64,000 nt of DNA from Bacteroidales bacterium (GCA_019038645.1 JAHOYT010000005.1:1-64000); one strand, 5' to 3'. Counted from the stretch's first letter, positions 46,041 through 55,856 are shown. Notes: generated by a model from the sequence alone, not told the origin. Made by a program: numbers and translations.

Positions 46041-47417
46041 ATGATAAGCAGATATTTTCACGATATTGAAATTGCAATAGAGTCTTTGTTGTCAAATAAG
46101 TTAAAGTCAATATTAACTGCACTTGGTATTATTTTTGGAACAGCAGCTGTTATTAGTATGCTTGCCATTGGAAATGGAGCACAACAGGAAATATTGGAGC
46201 AGATAAAAATGGTTGGTGTAAATAATATTGTTATAACCCCAACTGTTGATTTAACAGGAAACGGAGAAAACGGAGAGTCTTCAGAAGAAGGAACCGAAGA
46301 AGAAAACGGAGCAAAAACAAAGAAAAAATTTTCTCCGGGTTTGACAATGGATGATTTGGAAGCAATAAGAAATATTGTTCCTTCCGTAAAAAGAATTACT
46401 CCTGAAATTATTGCAAATTCTTTTGTTGTGCAGAACGGAAGACGTGTACCTTCAAAAGTAATTGGTGTTGGTAATGATTATTTTGATGTTTATAATATTA
46501 ATCTTGAAAAAGGATTGTTTTTCAGCGATTATCAGGTAGAAAATGGTATTCCTGTTTGTGTAATAGGAGCAAATATTGCTGCAAAAATATTTAGTAATAC
46601 AGATCCGGTTAACCAATACCTTAAATTCGGACATGTATGGTTAAAAGTTATTGGGGTTCTGGAGAAATCGAATGTTAAGTTATCGGCAGCAGATAATGCT
46701 GGCGTAAATCTGGTAAACGACAATGTTTATATTCCTGTGCAGACCATGCTTTTAAGATATAAAAACAGAGCTCTTGTAAATTCAAAAAGCCTTAGCGGTA
46801 GCTCTGGTTTTATGAGCGGTTTTTTCTTTTCTTTTTCAGGTAGTCAGGAAACATCTTCCTCAAATTATCATCAGTTGGATAAAATAATTGTTCAGGTTGA
46901 AGAAACAGAACAGTTAACAATGACCACTGAAATATTGAGCCGCATGTTGTTACGCCGACATATGCAGGTAAAAGATTATGAAATAACTGTTCCTGAGTTA
47001 TTGTTAAAACAACAACAACGTACAAAAGATATATTTAATATTGTATTAGGTGCAATTGCAAGTATTTCATTAATTGTTGGTGGTATTGGTATAATGAATA
47101 TCATGTTTGCAACTGTAATGGAGCGGATTAAGGAAATAGGTATTCGTTTGGCATTAGGTGCTAAAAAGGAGGATATTGTTGCACAATTTCTTTCTGAGGC
47201 GATATTGATTAGTGTTTCCGGCGGCATAATCGGAGTTATCATGGGAGTTGTTTTCTCGAAGCTAATAATGAAGTTTGCCGGTATACTTACAATCATTTCA
47301 CCCGGTTCTATTATTGTTGCATTTGGAGTCAGTGTTGCAATTGGAGTCATATTTGGGTTATCACCTGCAAAACGTGCTGCTGAAAAAGATCCCATTGAAT
47401 CATTAAGACATGAATAA
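46041..47417 (+). CDS. MacB-like ABC transporter permease without ATPase domain
   Basis: Inner-membrane permease of the FtsX/MacB_PCD type. One membrane segment lies at about 22-45, a periplasmic domain at about 50-330, and three segments near 335-360, 380-405 and 420-442. The domain holds an acidic low-complexity insert at about 70-97 and a Ser/Phe-rich insert at about 253-278. True MacB fuses an ATPase to this region; that part is absent and no ATPase gene is in the operon. An ATPase such as the LolD-type one at 53593 might serve it. Substrate unknown. Confidence 0.9.
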   Translation: MISRYFHDIEIAIESLLSNKLKSILTALGIIFGTAAVISMLAIGNGAQQEILEQIKMVGVNNIVITPTVDLTGNGENGESSEEGTEEENGAKTKKKFSPGLTMDDLEAIRNIVPSVKRITPEIIANSFVVQNGRRVPSKVIGVGNDYFDVYNINLEKGLFFSDYQVENGIPVCVIGANIAAKIFSNTDPVNQYLKFGHVWLKVIGVLEKSNVKLSAADNAGVNLVNDNVYIPVQTMLLRYKNRALVNSKSLSGSSGFMSGFFFSFSGSQETSSSNYHQLDKIIVQVEETEQLTMTTEILSRMLLRRHMQVKDYEITVPELLLKQQQRTKDIFNIVLGAIASISLIVGGIGIMNIMFATVMERIKEIGIRLALGAKKEDIVAQFLSEAILISVSGGIIGVIMGVVFSKLIMKFAGILTIISPGSIIVAFGVSVAIGVIFGLSPAKRAAEKDPIESLRHE

Positions 47418-47435
47418 ATTGAAAAAATAAATTAA

Positions 47436-48920
47436 ATGAGCAGAAATAGAATATTATTAATCATATTGTTTGGTATGTGTGTTTTCGGCCTGAATGCTCA
47501 GAATGTAGTTACTGAAGAGCTTACCTTTAGTGAAGTGATTCAGTTAGCTCATGAACAATCTCCGGATGCTATAATGGCCAAACATCAGTTTCGTTCTAAT
47601 TACTGGGAATACAGAACTTACAAAGCAGATTTCAGACCAAATATTTCTCTGGGAACAACTTTTCCTGAATTTAGCCGTGAAATCAAGAAATATCAGAATG
47701 CGGACGGAACATATACTTATGTTGAGGATAACATGAACAATACATCTGCTAATGTAAATCTAAGACAAAATGTAGGTTTCACTGGCGGACAAATTTTCGC
47801 AACTTCACGTTTAACAAGGCTTGATGTTTTTGGAGATGATAATTCGTCTTCTTATTTATCAACTCCTGTAAGTATAGGATATCGCCAACCAGTATTGTTT
47901 TATAATGAATATAAATGGCAAAAAAAGATTGAGCCTTTAAAATACGAAGAAGCAAAAAAGAAATATATTTCATCACTTGAAGATGTGTCTTTAAAGGCAG
48001 TCAGATTCTTTTTTGATCTTGCCCTTGCACAACAAAATTTGCAGGTAGCACGAATAAATTTTTCCAATGCAGATACATTATATAAAATTGCTGAAGGCAG
48101 ATATAATATAGGTACAATTGCCGAAAACGAATTAATGCAAATGGAATTAAGCGTTCTGAATGCAGGCTCTTCATTAAATTCGTCGTTGGTAGATCTGGAA
48201 ATTAAAAAATTTCAACTTAGATCATTTTTGGGATTTACCGAAAAGGTTGATTTAAAGCTAATTATTACAAAAGATATTCCGGAGATAACTGTTGATGTGG
48301 AACAAGCACTTGAGATTGCAAGAGCTAATAATCCGGATATCATCGCTTTTGAGCGCCAATTAATTGAAGCCGAACGAAATGTTGCAAAAGCAAAATCAGA
48401 AAAAGGCTTACAAGCTGATATATATGCAAGTATTGGTTATACTCAGCAGTCAGTAGAGTTTTCCGATGTGTATGTAAATCCGCAGGATCAGCAAAGATTT
48501 ACTTTAGGCTTAAATATCCCATTATTGGACTGGGGATTAGGCAATGGAAGATATAAAATGGCGCAATCAGGTCAGGAAGTTATTAGAACGACAGTAGAAC
48601 AGGCTCGAACAGACTTTGTGCAAAGTGTATATCTAAATGTTATGCAATTTAATTTACAGGATGATCAGTTAATAATTGCTGCAAAAACTGATACAATTGC
48701 ACAAAAGAGATATGATATGACTAAGCAGAGATTTCTCATTGGTAAAGTTGATGTTCTGGATTTAAATGTTTCTTTATCTGAAAAAGACGATGCAAAGGCA
48801 AATTATATCGCAGCATTAAGAATGTACTGGTCAAATTTCTATAATCTCCGAAAAATTACACTTTACGATTTTCTGAAAGATGAGTCATTAGATACTGATT
48901 TTGACGAACTGATTGAATAA
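47436..48920 (+). CDS. TolC-family outer-membrane efflux protein
   Basis: Outer-membrane channel with the long periplasmic helical tunnel of TolC. A signal peptide ends near residue 22 (FGLNAQN). Two OEP repeats are visible: the first with VSLKAVRFFFDLALAQQNLQ, the second with VEQARTDFVQSVYLNVMQF. Motifs such as AEGRYNIGTIAENELMQME are typical. The 494 residues are normal. It completes an adaptor-permease-channel set with the two genes before it and begins 18 bases after the permease. Confidence 0.92.
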   Translation: MSRNRILLIILFGMCVFGLNAQNVVTEELTFSEVIQLAHEQSPDAIMAKHQFRSNYWEYRTYKADFRPNISLGTTFPEFSREIKKYQNADGTYTYVEDNMNNTSANVNLRQNVGFTGGQIFATSRLTRLDVFGDDNSSSYLSTPVSIGYRQPVLFYNEYKWQKKIEPLKYEEAKKKYISSLEDVSLKAVRFFFDLALAQQNLQVARINFSNADTLYKIAEGRYNIGTIAENELMQMELSVLNAGSSLNSSLVDLEIKKFQLRSFLGFTEKVDLKLIITKDIPEITVDVEQALEIARANNPDIIAFERQLIEAERNVAKAKSEKGLQADIYASIGYTQQSVEFSDVYVNPQDQQRFTLGLNIPLLDWGLGNGRYKMAQSGQEVIRTTVEQARTDFVQSVYLNVMQFNLQDDQLIIAAKTDTIAQKRYDMTKQRFLIGKVDVLDLNVSLSEKDDAKANYIAALRMYWSNFYNLRKITLYDFLKDESLDTDFDELIE

Positions 48921-48942
48921 TCAATTATTATTTATAAACACA

Positions 48943-49004
48943 CTTCGACGAGCTCAGTGTGACAAAACAATTAACACGAAGTTGTCATGCTGAGCTTGTC
49001 GAAG
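48943..49004. repeat. Dispersed palindrome with CTTCGAC...GTCGAAG arms
   Basis: The 22-base arms at 48943-48964 and 48983-49004 are inverted copies with three mismatches, with inner motifs GAGCTCAG and CTGAGCTTG. This is a familiar intergenic palindrome of Bacteroidetes. It lies between the TolC gene and secDF in a 278-base gap that otherwise holds only the secDF promoter. It may stop or stabilise the exporter transcript. Confidence 0.75.
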
Positions 49005-49132
49005 TATGAACAACGTCAATTTTCTGAACCATTCTTTTTTTTGTATGTTACAATCTTTTTTAGAAAAAATCAAAACTACAATTAATCACTAATGTTAATC
49101 CCCTGAAAAAGTGTGTTTCTGAAAAATAATTT

Positions 49133-49140
49133 TATCTTTG
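49133..49140 (+). promoter_or_regulatory. -7 box for secDF
   Basis: TATCTTTG followed by CA fits TAnnTTTG, 58 bases before the ATG. A weak -33 element (GTGTTT, 49113-49118) is about 15 bases upstream. Confidence 0.45.
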
Positions 49141-49198
49141 CACGACAATTTGATTAATAGGAAAATAAATTAATAATTTCAATAAAATAGTTTGACAA

Positions 49199-52100
49199 AT
49201 GCAGATTAAAGGAGCTATTAGGTTTTTGGCCATTGCGTTGGCCGCAATATGTATTTATTACTTATCATTTACCTGGGTAACATCTAACATTTATAAGGAT
49301 GCGATAGAATATTCACAGGGAAATCCTGATTTAGAATACGAATATCTTGATTCAATATCAGGAGAAGAGGTTTATAACCTTGGGATAAGAAAATATACAT
49401 TCAGAGAATGTCAGGCAAGAGAAATTAATCTTGGACTTGACCTTAAAGGAGGTATGGATGTTATACTTGAAATATCTGTTGAAGATATTATCAAAGCTAT
49501 GGCTAACAACAACAAGGATACAACTTTCCAGCGGGCATTGAGCCTGGCAAGAGAATATAGCAAGGACAGCAGAGAAGACTATGTTACGTTGTTTGGAAGA
49601 GCATTTAATGAAGTTGATCCAAATGCTAAATTAGCAGCAATATTTAATACCATTGAATTAAAAGATAAAATTGATTTTAATTCAACAAATGCAGATGTAT
49701 TAAAAGTTATAAATAAGGAATCAGAAGATGCAATTGATAATTCCTTTAATATTCTTCGTAGCAGAATTGACCGGTTTGGTGTGGTTCAACCGAATATCCA
49801 GCAACTGGATGCTACAGGAAGAATTATGGTTGCATTGCCAGGAGTAAAGGATCAGGAGCGTGTCCGCGACTTATTGCAAGGGACAGCAAACCTTGAATTT
49901 TGGGAAACCTATAACAATACACAGGTTTATAGTTATCTTCTTCAGGCAAATGAGGTTATTTATGAGATTGAAAAAGCCAGAAAAGAACTGGAAAAATCTG
50001 AAGAAATAGCATCTGAATCTATAGAAGTAGAGCAAGAGATTGAGAAAACTGAAGAAACAGAAGCACCCGAAGAATTATCATTACTTGATCAGCTTGAATC
50101 AGATTCAACACAACAGGATTCATCCAATTTAGCACAAAATCAGATTGCTGAAAGATATCCATTATTTTCAGTTTTACGACCAAGTATAAATTCTCAGACA
50201 GGTCAGCCAATGGACGGATCTGTTGTTGGTATGGCTCAGTACAGCGATACTTCAAAAGTAAATATGTATCTTAAAATGGAACAGGTTAGTTCTGTTTTAC
50301 CAAGAGATTTAGTTTTTAAATGGCATGTTAAGCCATATAAATACGATGATTCTGAAACTTTTTACGAGCTACATGCTATTAAAATGACTGGTCGCGATGG
50401 CAAACCACCGCTTGATGGAGATGTAGTTACAGATGCGAGATCTGAATTTGATCAAAATTCTGGTAATGCTGAAGTAAGTATGGCAATGAATGCTGATGGA
50501 TCTAAAACATGGGCACGATTAACAAAGAATAATGTTGGAAACTTTATTGCAATTGTTCTGGACAACTATGTTTATTCTGCACCAAGAGTTACCCAGGAAA
50601 TTACTGGTGGACGATCATCAATTTCAGGTGACTTTACAGTAAACGAAGCAAAAGACTTAGCAAACATATTAAAATCAGGTAAATTACCTGCTCCTGCCAG
50701 AATTATCCAGGAAGAGATTGTTGGTCCGTCTTTAGGACAGGAGGCGATAGACGCGGGTTTAAGCTCATTCATAATAGCTTTTTTGGTTGTAATGGTTTAT
50801 ATGATTTTCTATTATAGCCGTAAAGCAGGTTTAGTAGCAGATTTGGCTCTTATTGCAAATATGTTCTTTATAATGGGAGTTCTTGCTTCATTAGGAGCTG
50901 TGCTTACATTACCAGGTATTGCCGGTATTATATTAACTATCGGTATGTCGGTTGATGCAAATGTGCTTATTTATGAACGTATTCGCGAAGAATTAGCTGC
51001 AGGAAAAGGAATTAAGCTGGCTGTTAAAGACGGTTATAAAAATGCTTATTCAGCAATTATTGATGCTAACGTTACAACTCTATTAACTGCAATAATTCTT
51101 TATACATTTGGTACAGGACCAATTAAAGGTTTCGCTACAACATTATTGATCGGTATTCTTACCTCATTATTTACAGCTATCTTCTTAACAAGATTAATTT
51201 TTGAATGGTACTTAAAACGTAACAAGGAAATAACTTATGCTACAAAATTAACTAAAGGAGCATTCAAAAATCTTAACATTAAGTTTTTGGAAAAACGTAA
51301 AATCTTCTATGTAATTTCTTCTATTATTGTTCTCATAAGTATAGGATCACTTTTTACAAGAGGATTAAATCAAGGTGTTGATTTTACAGGAGGAAGAACT
51401 TATGTAGTGCGTTTTCAGGATGATGTAAGTACGGTTGATATTGCAAATTATCTTGATGTAGTTTATGGTCATGCGCCTGAAGTTAAGACATTTGGCGAAG
51501 ACAATCAGGTTAAAATTACAACTAAGTATCGTATTGATGAAGATGAAGTTGAAGTAGATAAAGATGTTGAAACAAAGTTATTTCAGGGATTAACATCTGT
51601 TTATGGTCTTGAGAATCTGACACAGGAATTATTTCTAAAAGGTTTTATGATTGAAGAGGATGGACAAATTACAGAAGCAGGAGCACACGATGTTGAAAAT
51701 GTATTAGGTCTTAAGAGCTCACAAAAAGTTGGTGCAACAATAGCCGATGATATTCTTTATAAATCCTTGGTAGTTATTGTGCTTGCTCTTATTTTAATGT
51801 TTGTTTATATCTTTATCAGATTTAGAAACTGGCAATATGGATTAGGTGCAATTACTGCATTAGTACATGATGTATTGATTATCTTAGGAATATTCTCATT
51901 AACTTGGGGAATCCTGCCGTTCTCATTGGAAATTGATCAGGCATTTATTGCAGCAATTCTAATGGTTGTGGGTTATTCTATAAATGATACAGTGGTTGTA
52001 TTCGACCGTATCAGAGAATATATTACTTTATATCCAAAACGTGATCGTAATACAATCATGAACGGAGCATTGAATAGTACATTAAGTCGTACATTTAGTA

Positions 52101-52279
52101 CATCTTTAAGTACATTTATTGTATTGCTTACGATCTTCATTTTTGGTGGTGAAGTAATTCGTGGATTTGTGTTTGCATTATTAGTTGGTGTAGTTGTTGG
52201 TACATATTCATCATTATTTATTGCAACTCCGGTTGTTTATGATACAGTTCACAAAAAAGGAGAGAAAACAAATAAATAA
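49199..52279 (+). CDS. secDF: Fused SecDF protein translocase subunit
   Basis: Proton-driven accessory subunit that pulls exported proteins from SecYEG on the periplasmic side. The SecD half has GLDLKGGMDVILE near residue 78, a large periplasmic region containing an extra acidic, low-complexity stretch (about 262-305), and membrane segments from about 525. The SecF half starts near residue 701 (GLNQGVDFTGGRTY) and has its own six segments with YSINDTVVVFDRIRE. Fusion into one 1026-residue chain is the rule in Bacteroidetes. A strong terminator follows. Confidence 0.96.
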   Translation: MQIKGAIRFLAIALAAICIYYLSFTWVTSNIYKDAIEYSQGNPDLEYEYLDSISGEEVYNLGIRKYTFRECQAREINLGLDLKGGMDVILEISVEDIIKAMANNNKDTTFQRALSLAREYSKDSREDYVTLFGRAFNEVDPNAKLAAIFNTIELKDKIDFNSTNADVLKVINKESEDAIDNSFNILRSRIDRFGVVQPNIQQLDATGRIMVALPGVKDQERVRDLLQGTANLEFWETYNNTQVYSYLLQANEVIYEIEKARKELEKSEEIASESIEVEQEIEKTEETEAPEELSLLDQLESDSTQQDSSNLAQNQIAERYPLFSVLRPSINSQTGQPMDGSVVGMAQYSDTSKVNMYLKMEQVSSVLPRDLVFKWHVKPYKYDDSETFYELHAIKMTGRDGKPPLDGDVVTDARSEFDQNSGNAEVSMAMNADGSKTWARLTKNNVGNFIAIVLDNYVYSAPRVTQEITGGRSSISGDFTVNEAKDLANILKSGKLPAPARIIQEEIVGPSLGQEAIDAGLSSFIIAFLVVMVYMIFYYSRKAGLVADLALIANMFFIMGVLASLGAVLTLPGIAGIILTIGMSVDANVLIYERIREELAAGKGIKLAVKDGYKNAYSAIIDANVTTLLTAIILYTFGTGPIKGFATTLLIGILTSLFTAIFLTRLIFEWYLKRNKEITYATKLTKGAFKNLNIKFLEKRKIFYVISSIIVLISIGSLFTRGLNQGVDFTGGRTYVVRFQDDVSTVDIANYLDVVYGHAPEVKTFGEDNQVKITTKYRIDEDEVEVDKDVETKLFQGLTSVYGLENLTQELFLKGFMIEEDGQITEAGAHDVENVLGLKSSQKVGATIADDILYKSLVVIVLALILMFVYIFIRFRNWQYGLGAITALVHDVLIILGIFSLTWGILPFSLEIDQAFIAAILMVVGYSINDTVVVFDRIREYITLYPKRDRNTIMNGALNSTLSRTFSTSLSTFIVLLTIFIFGGEVIRGFVFALLVGVVVGTYSSLFIATPVVYDTVHKKGEKTNK

Positions 52280-52295
52280 ATTACTATAAATAATG

Positions 52296-52325
52296 CTAAA
52301 GCCCCTTAAACCAAGGGGCTTTTTT
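52296..52325 (+). terminator. Terminator after secDF
   Basis: AAAGCCCCTT (52298-52307) pairs perfectly with AAGGGGCTTT (52313-52322) around a five-base loop and is followed by T. It separates secDF from the tatA promoter. Confidence 0.93.
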
Positions 52326-52341
52326 GTTGTTTAATAAAGTG

Positions 52342-52349
52342 TATATTTG
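52342..52349 (+). promoter_or_regulatory. -7 box for tatA
   Basis: TATATTTG matches TAnnTTTG and lies 15 bases before the ATG at 52365. It covers the TTG at 52347 that would otherwise extend tatA by six codons. Confidence 0.45.
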
Positions 52350-52364
52350 TGTAAATTTGATATT

Positions 52365-52610
52365 ATGTTTGAACTTTTACTCTTTATAAGCGGACAAGAA
52401 ATTTTTGTTATCCTTTTGGTAGTATTACTGCTGTTTGGTGCAAATAAGATCCCTGAGATTGCTCGTGGACTGGGAAAAGGTATGCGTGAATTTAAGAAAG
52501 CGACTGACGATATAAAAAGAGAAATGAGTGAACATACAAATGACCTTAAAAAAGATTTTAAGGATATAAACGACGAAATAAAAAGCACAAAAGAAGATCT
52601 GAAAGGATAA
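52365..52610 (+). CDS. tatA: Twin-arginine translocase subunit TatA
   Basis: Pore-forming component that lets folded proteins with twin-arginine signals cross the inner membrane. The 81-residue protein has the TatA hallmark: a short N-terminal membrane helix (about 8-23, [14 protein letters not shown]), the conserved FG and hinge, then an amphipathic helix ([19 protein letters not shown]) and a charged tail. I chose the ATG at 52365 because the upstream TTG lies in the -7 promoter box. TatC is not in the window. It precedes the exchanger gene by 19 bases. Confidence 0.9.
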   Translation: MFELLLFISGQEIFVILLVVLLLFGANKIPEIARGLGKGMREFKKATDDIKREMSEHTNDLKKDFKDINDEIKSTKEDLKG

Positions 52611-52629
52611 TTTAATCTCCCCTCTGTTC

Positions 52630-53577
52630 ATGGATTACATTTTTCTATTTCTTGGTTTCGTATTATTAATGTTAAGTGGTGTCTTTTTAATAAGAGGGAG
52701 TGTTTCGCTTGCCAGACATTTTAAAGTATCAAAATTAGTTATAGGGCTTGTGGTGGTTTCATTTGGCACTTCAGCTCCGGAGTTGTTTGTAAGCCTGCGT
52801 GCTGCAATCCTTGATCATCCGGATATTGCTATTGGAAATGTAATAGGTTCAAATATTGCTAATATTGCGCTGGTGATGGGTTTAACAGCCATTATTTTAC
52901 CAATTAAAGTAAAGAAAAAAGCGATACACTTTGATTGGTCTGTAATGATGTTAATCAGCCTGCTTTTTTATATTTTTTGTCTCAATACCTGGTTGCAGTT
53001 ACACGAAGGTATAATTTTTATTATTATCCTTACTGCATTTATTTTTAGATCGATTCATAAATCAAGAAAAGAAAAATTAAGAACCCCGGAAAAATTATTA
53101 CTTCCAAAGTATAATTTATTTATTTCTATATTATTCGTTATTGCTGCAGCGGGCGGATTAATGTTTGGTGCCGAATTTTTAGTGAATGGCGCATCAAATA
53201 TTGCAAGAGTTATAGGTATTGACGACAGAATAATTTCGGTTTCTATAATTGCGCTGGGAACAAGTTTGCCGGAACTGGCAACCTCAATAGCTGCGGCTGT
53301 ACGAAAGGAATTAGATATTTTTATTGGAAATATAATAGGATCAAATATCTTTAATATTCTTACCATACTCGGTATAACAAGTATTGTTAAAAATCCTATT
53401 AAAATTAATTCGATGGTATTAAGTTTTGATATTTTCTGGATGCTTGGAATCGCATTACTTTTATTTTTATTTCTTTTACCTTTAAGAAAAGCGATTATAA
53501 GCAGATGGAAAGGATTGGTTTTTGTAGCTATTTATATCGCTTACATATATTTAGCGTTTACTGTAAACGGGGCTTAA
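52630..53577 (+). CDS. Calcium/sodium antiporter, CaCA family (YrbG-like)
   Basis: Inner-membrane exchanger of 315 residues and about ten membrane segments. The two alpha-repeats that form the ion site are evident: GTSAPELFVSLRAA with GNVIGSNIANIALVMGL in the first half and GTSLPELATSIAAA with GNIIGSNIFNILTILG in the second. Both carry the essential Glu and Asn residues. Calcium is the probable ion, but related members move other cations. It is in a rightward run with tatA and lolD. Confidence 0.9.
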   Translation: MDYIFLFLGFVLLMLSGVFLIRGSVSLARHFKVSKLVIGLVVVSFGTSAPELFVSLRAAILDHPDIAIGNVIGSNIANIALVMGLTAIILPIKVKKKAIHFDWSVMMLISLLFYIFCLNTWLQLHEGIIFIIILTAFIFRSIHKSRKEKLRTPEKLLLPKYNLFISILFVIAAAGGLMFGAEFLVNGASNIARVIGIDDRIISVSIIALGTSLPELATSIAAAVRKELDIFIGNIIGSNIFNILTILGITSIVKNPIKINSMVLSFDIFWMLGIALLLFLFLLPLRKAIISRWKGLVFVAIYIAYIYLAFTVNGA

Positions 53578-53592
53578 CTTAAATTATAATCA

Positions 53593-54246
53593 ATGATTGT
53601 TGCAAAAAATATAAAGAAATCATATGGTGATTTGCAGGTTTTAAAAGGAATCGATTTAGAAATAAAAAAGGGAGAAATTGTATCAATTGTTGGACCGAGT
53701 GGGGCAGGAAAAACAACTTTTCTTCAAATCCTGGGAACATTAAGTCGACCTGATTCAGGTCAGATACTTTTTGATAATAAAGAAGTAACCAGGTATAAAG
53801 ACAAGCAGTTAGCATCTTTTCGAAATAATAATATTGGTTTTGTGTTTCAGTTTCATCATCTTTTACCAGAATTCACTGCATTAGAGAATGTTTGTATTCC
53901 GGCTTTTATAGGCAAAATGCCAAGAGATAAAGCAGAAAGGAAAGCCATGGAAATACTAACATTTTTAAAAATTGATCATCGAATTGATCATAAGCCTAAA
54001 GAGTTATCCGGTGGTGAACAGCAAAGAGTTGCTGTAGCCAGAGCTTTAATTAATGATCCGTCGGTTATATTTGCAGATGAACCTTCAGGTAATCTGGATT
54101 CCGAAAATAAAAAAGAACTTCACGATTTGTTCTTTTCACTCCGTGATAAATACAATCCTTCAATAGTAATTGTTACGCACGATGTGGGCTTAGCTAATAT
54201 GGCCGATAAAAAATTGACCATGAAAGATGGTTTATTTGTTTCGTAA
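53593..54246 (+). CDS. lolD: ABC transporter ATP-binding protein, LolD family
   Basis: ATPase subunit of 217 residues for FtsX/LolE-type permeases. [14 protein letters not shown] is Walker A (near residue 37), [15 protein letters not shown] the ABC signature, and [12 protein letters not shown] Walker B plus the D-loop. These are all intact. It is not next to a permease; the window has two without an ATPase, at 5863-7107 (LolE-like) and 46041-47417 (MacB-like), and either could be its partner. It overlaps none of its neighbours, starting 15 bases after the exchanger gene and 2 bases before the TIGR02757 gene. Confidence 0.88.
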   Translation: MIVAKNIKKSYGDLQVLKGIDLEIKKGEIVSIVGPSGAGKTTFLQILGTLSRPDSGQILFDNKEVTRYKDKQLASFRNNNIGFVFQFHHLLPEFTALENVCIPAFIGKMPRDKAERKAMEILTFLKIDHRIDHKPKELSGGEQQRVAVARALINDPSVIFADEPSGNLDSENKKELHDLFFSLRDKYNPSIVIVTHDVGLANMADKKLTMKDGLFVS

Positions 54247-54248
54247 AA

Positions 54249-55028
54249 ATGAGTAATGCAAAAGAATTTAATGAAATCAAAGATTTCTTAAACGAGAAAG
54301 CTGAGAAATATAATCATCCGGATTTTATTGAAACCGATCCTGTTCAAATACCTCATTTATTTTCTAACAAAAACGATATAGAAATTGCAGCTTTTTGTGC
54401 ATCATCTATTGCATGGGGACAAAGAGTAACCATAATAAAGAATATGCAAAAGTTGATTGCCCTCATGGATCATGCTCCTTATGAATTTGTGATGAATAGT
54501 TCAAAGAAAGATATGGAGCGTTTTAAGTACTTTAAACACAGAACTTTCAACGGAGAGGATTGTGTGTTTTTTATCCGGTCGATTAAGAATATTTATAAAA
54601 ATTACGGTGGAATGGGAAGTTTGTTTCAGAAAATACATTTAGAAGAGAAAAATATTTTTAACACACTAGTGAGTTTTAGAGAGATATTTTTTGAAATTCA
54701 ACATCCCGAAAGAACAAAAAAACATGTGTCGAATGTTTTAAAAGGTGCATCGGCAAAAAGATTAAACATGTTTTTACGTTGGATGGTTCGCAAAGATAAT
54801 AATGGAGTAGATTTTGGCTTGTGGAATAAAATTCCAATGTCTGATTTATTTTTACCTTTGGATGTACATACCGGAAATGTAGCCCGAAAATTAGGTTTGT
54901 TAAAAAGAAAGCAAAATGATTGGAAAGCTGTTGAGGAAGTAACAAATGTATTAAGAAAATTTGATGCAAAAGATCCTGTAAAATATGATTTTGCCTTATT
55001 CGGATTAGGTATTTTCGAAAAGTTTTAA
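54249..55028 (+). CDS. TIGR02757 family protein
   Basis: Conserved Bacteroidetes protein of unknown biochemical role, 259 residues, soluble and mostly helical. Recognisable family segments are FCASSIAWGQRVTIIKN, FKHRTFNGEDCVFF, KRLNMFLRWMVRKD and FLPLDVHTGNVARKLGL. It starts 2 bases after lolD and is followed 3 bases later by trmN6, so the three are tightly coupled. Remote similarity of the C-terminal motif to helix-hairpin-helix DNA glycosylases has been suggested for such proteins; I cannot confirm that here. Confidence 0.85.
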   Translation: MSNAKEFNEIKDFLNEKAEKYNHPDFIETDPVQIPHLFSNKNDIEIAAFCASSIAWGQRVTIIKNMQKLIALMDHAPYEFVMNSSKKDMERFKYFKHRTFNGEDCVFFIRSIKNIYKNYGGMGSLFQKIHLEEKNIFNTLVSFREIFFEIQHPERTKKHVSNVLKGASAKRLNMFLRWMVRKDNNGVDFGLWNKIPMSDLFLPLDVHTGNVARKLGLLKRKQNDWKAVEEVTNVLRKFDAKDPVKYDFALFGLGIFEKF

Positions 55029-55031
55029 GTT

Positions 55032-55745
55032 ATGCCCAACGATTATTTTAAATTCAAACAATTTACCATTTATCAGAATAAATGTGCCATGAAAGTAGGA
55101 ACGGATGGAGTTATGCTTGGTGCATGGGCAAACTGTGAAGCAGCAAAAAATATTCTGGATATTGGAACAGGAACTGGTCTTATTGCTTTAATGTTGGCAC
55201 AAAGGTCAAATGCAAATATAGATGGTATTGAAATTGACGAAACGGCAAGTGGGCAAGCCAAAGAAAATGTTGAAAATTCAATATGGAAAGACAGAATTAG
55301 TATAATAAATGTGTCTTTTCAGAATTTTTCTGAATCTGTAAATTATAAATATGATTTAATAGTTTCAAATCCACCATATTTTCAAAATTCACTTTTTGCT
55401 TCTGATGAAAAAAGAACTGATGCAAGACATAATTCGAATCTTGAGCTGGAAGATATAATCAATGGTGCAATGAAACTATTAAAGAATGAGGGTGTATTAA
55501 GTCTCACATTGCCCTACCTTGAAGGAAATATATTTATATTGAAAGCTTCAGAAAAGGGATTGTTTTGTGTTCGACAGACAAAAGTATTACCCAAACCCAC
55601 GCACGAACCTAAGAGATTATTGCTTGAATTTATGAAAATTAAAAAACCGCTTATTGAGCAAGAAATAATAATTGAACTCAATAAGCGGCATGAATATTCT
55701 GATGCCTATAAAAATCTTACAAAAGATTTTTATTTAGCTTTTTGA
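55032..55745 (+). CDS. trmN6: tRNA1(Val) adenine(37)-N6-methyltransferase
   Basis: SAM-dependent methyltransferase of the YfiC/TrmN6 group that methylates A37 of tRNA(Val) in E. coli. The SAM motif ILDIGTGTGLIALMLAQ is at 41-57 and the adenine N6 catalytic motif NPPY at 113-116. The 237 residues are normal. Substrate is inferred by similarity to the E. coli enzyme, and some family members in Bacteroidetes may modify other positions. It is the last gene of the rightward run and converges on the saccharopine dehydrogenase-like gene. Confidence 0.88.
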   Translation: MPNDYFKFKQFTIYQNKCAMKVGTDGVMLGAWANCEAAKNILDIGTGTGLIALMLAQRSNANIDGIEIDETASGQAKENVENSIWKDRISIINVSFQNFSESVNYKYDLIVSNPPYFQNSLFASDEKRTDARHNSNLELEDIINGAMKLLKNEGVLSLTLPYLEGNIFILKASEKGLFCVRQTKVLPKPTHEPKRLLLEFMKIKKPLIEQEIIIELNKRHEYSDAYKNLTKDFYLAF

Positions 55746-55776
55746 TCTATAGGAAATTGAACAGATATTCACATAG

Positions 55777-55856
55777 TGTCATTCCCTTGAAAAAGGGAAT
55801 CTCATAATAGTTAACTATATTATTATATAGATCCCCGATCTGAGTCGGGGATGACA
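55777..55856. repeat. Intergenic palindromic element, GTCATTCCC...GGGGATGAC
   Basis: TGTCATTCCC (55777-55786) and GGGGATGACA (55847-55856) are outer inverted arms. Inner hairpins are CCCTTGAAAAAGGG and CCCCGA-TCTGAG-TCGGGG. This belongs to the dispersed GTCAT-CCC element type seen in many Bacteroidetes. It lies in a 298-base noncoding gap after trmN6. Confidence 0.7.

Noticed and set aside
46976-47395. 139-residue minus-strand frame opposite the MacB-like permease
   Set aside because: Antisense of a clear membrane protein; no start context or homology.
52347-52364. TTG start extending tatA by six residues
   Set aside because: TatA normally begins just before its membrane helix, and the TTG overlaps a TAnnTTTG box.
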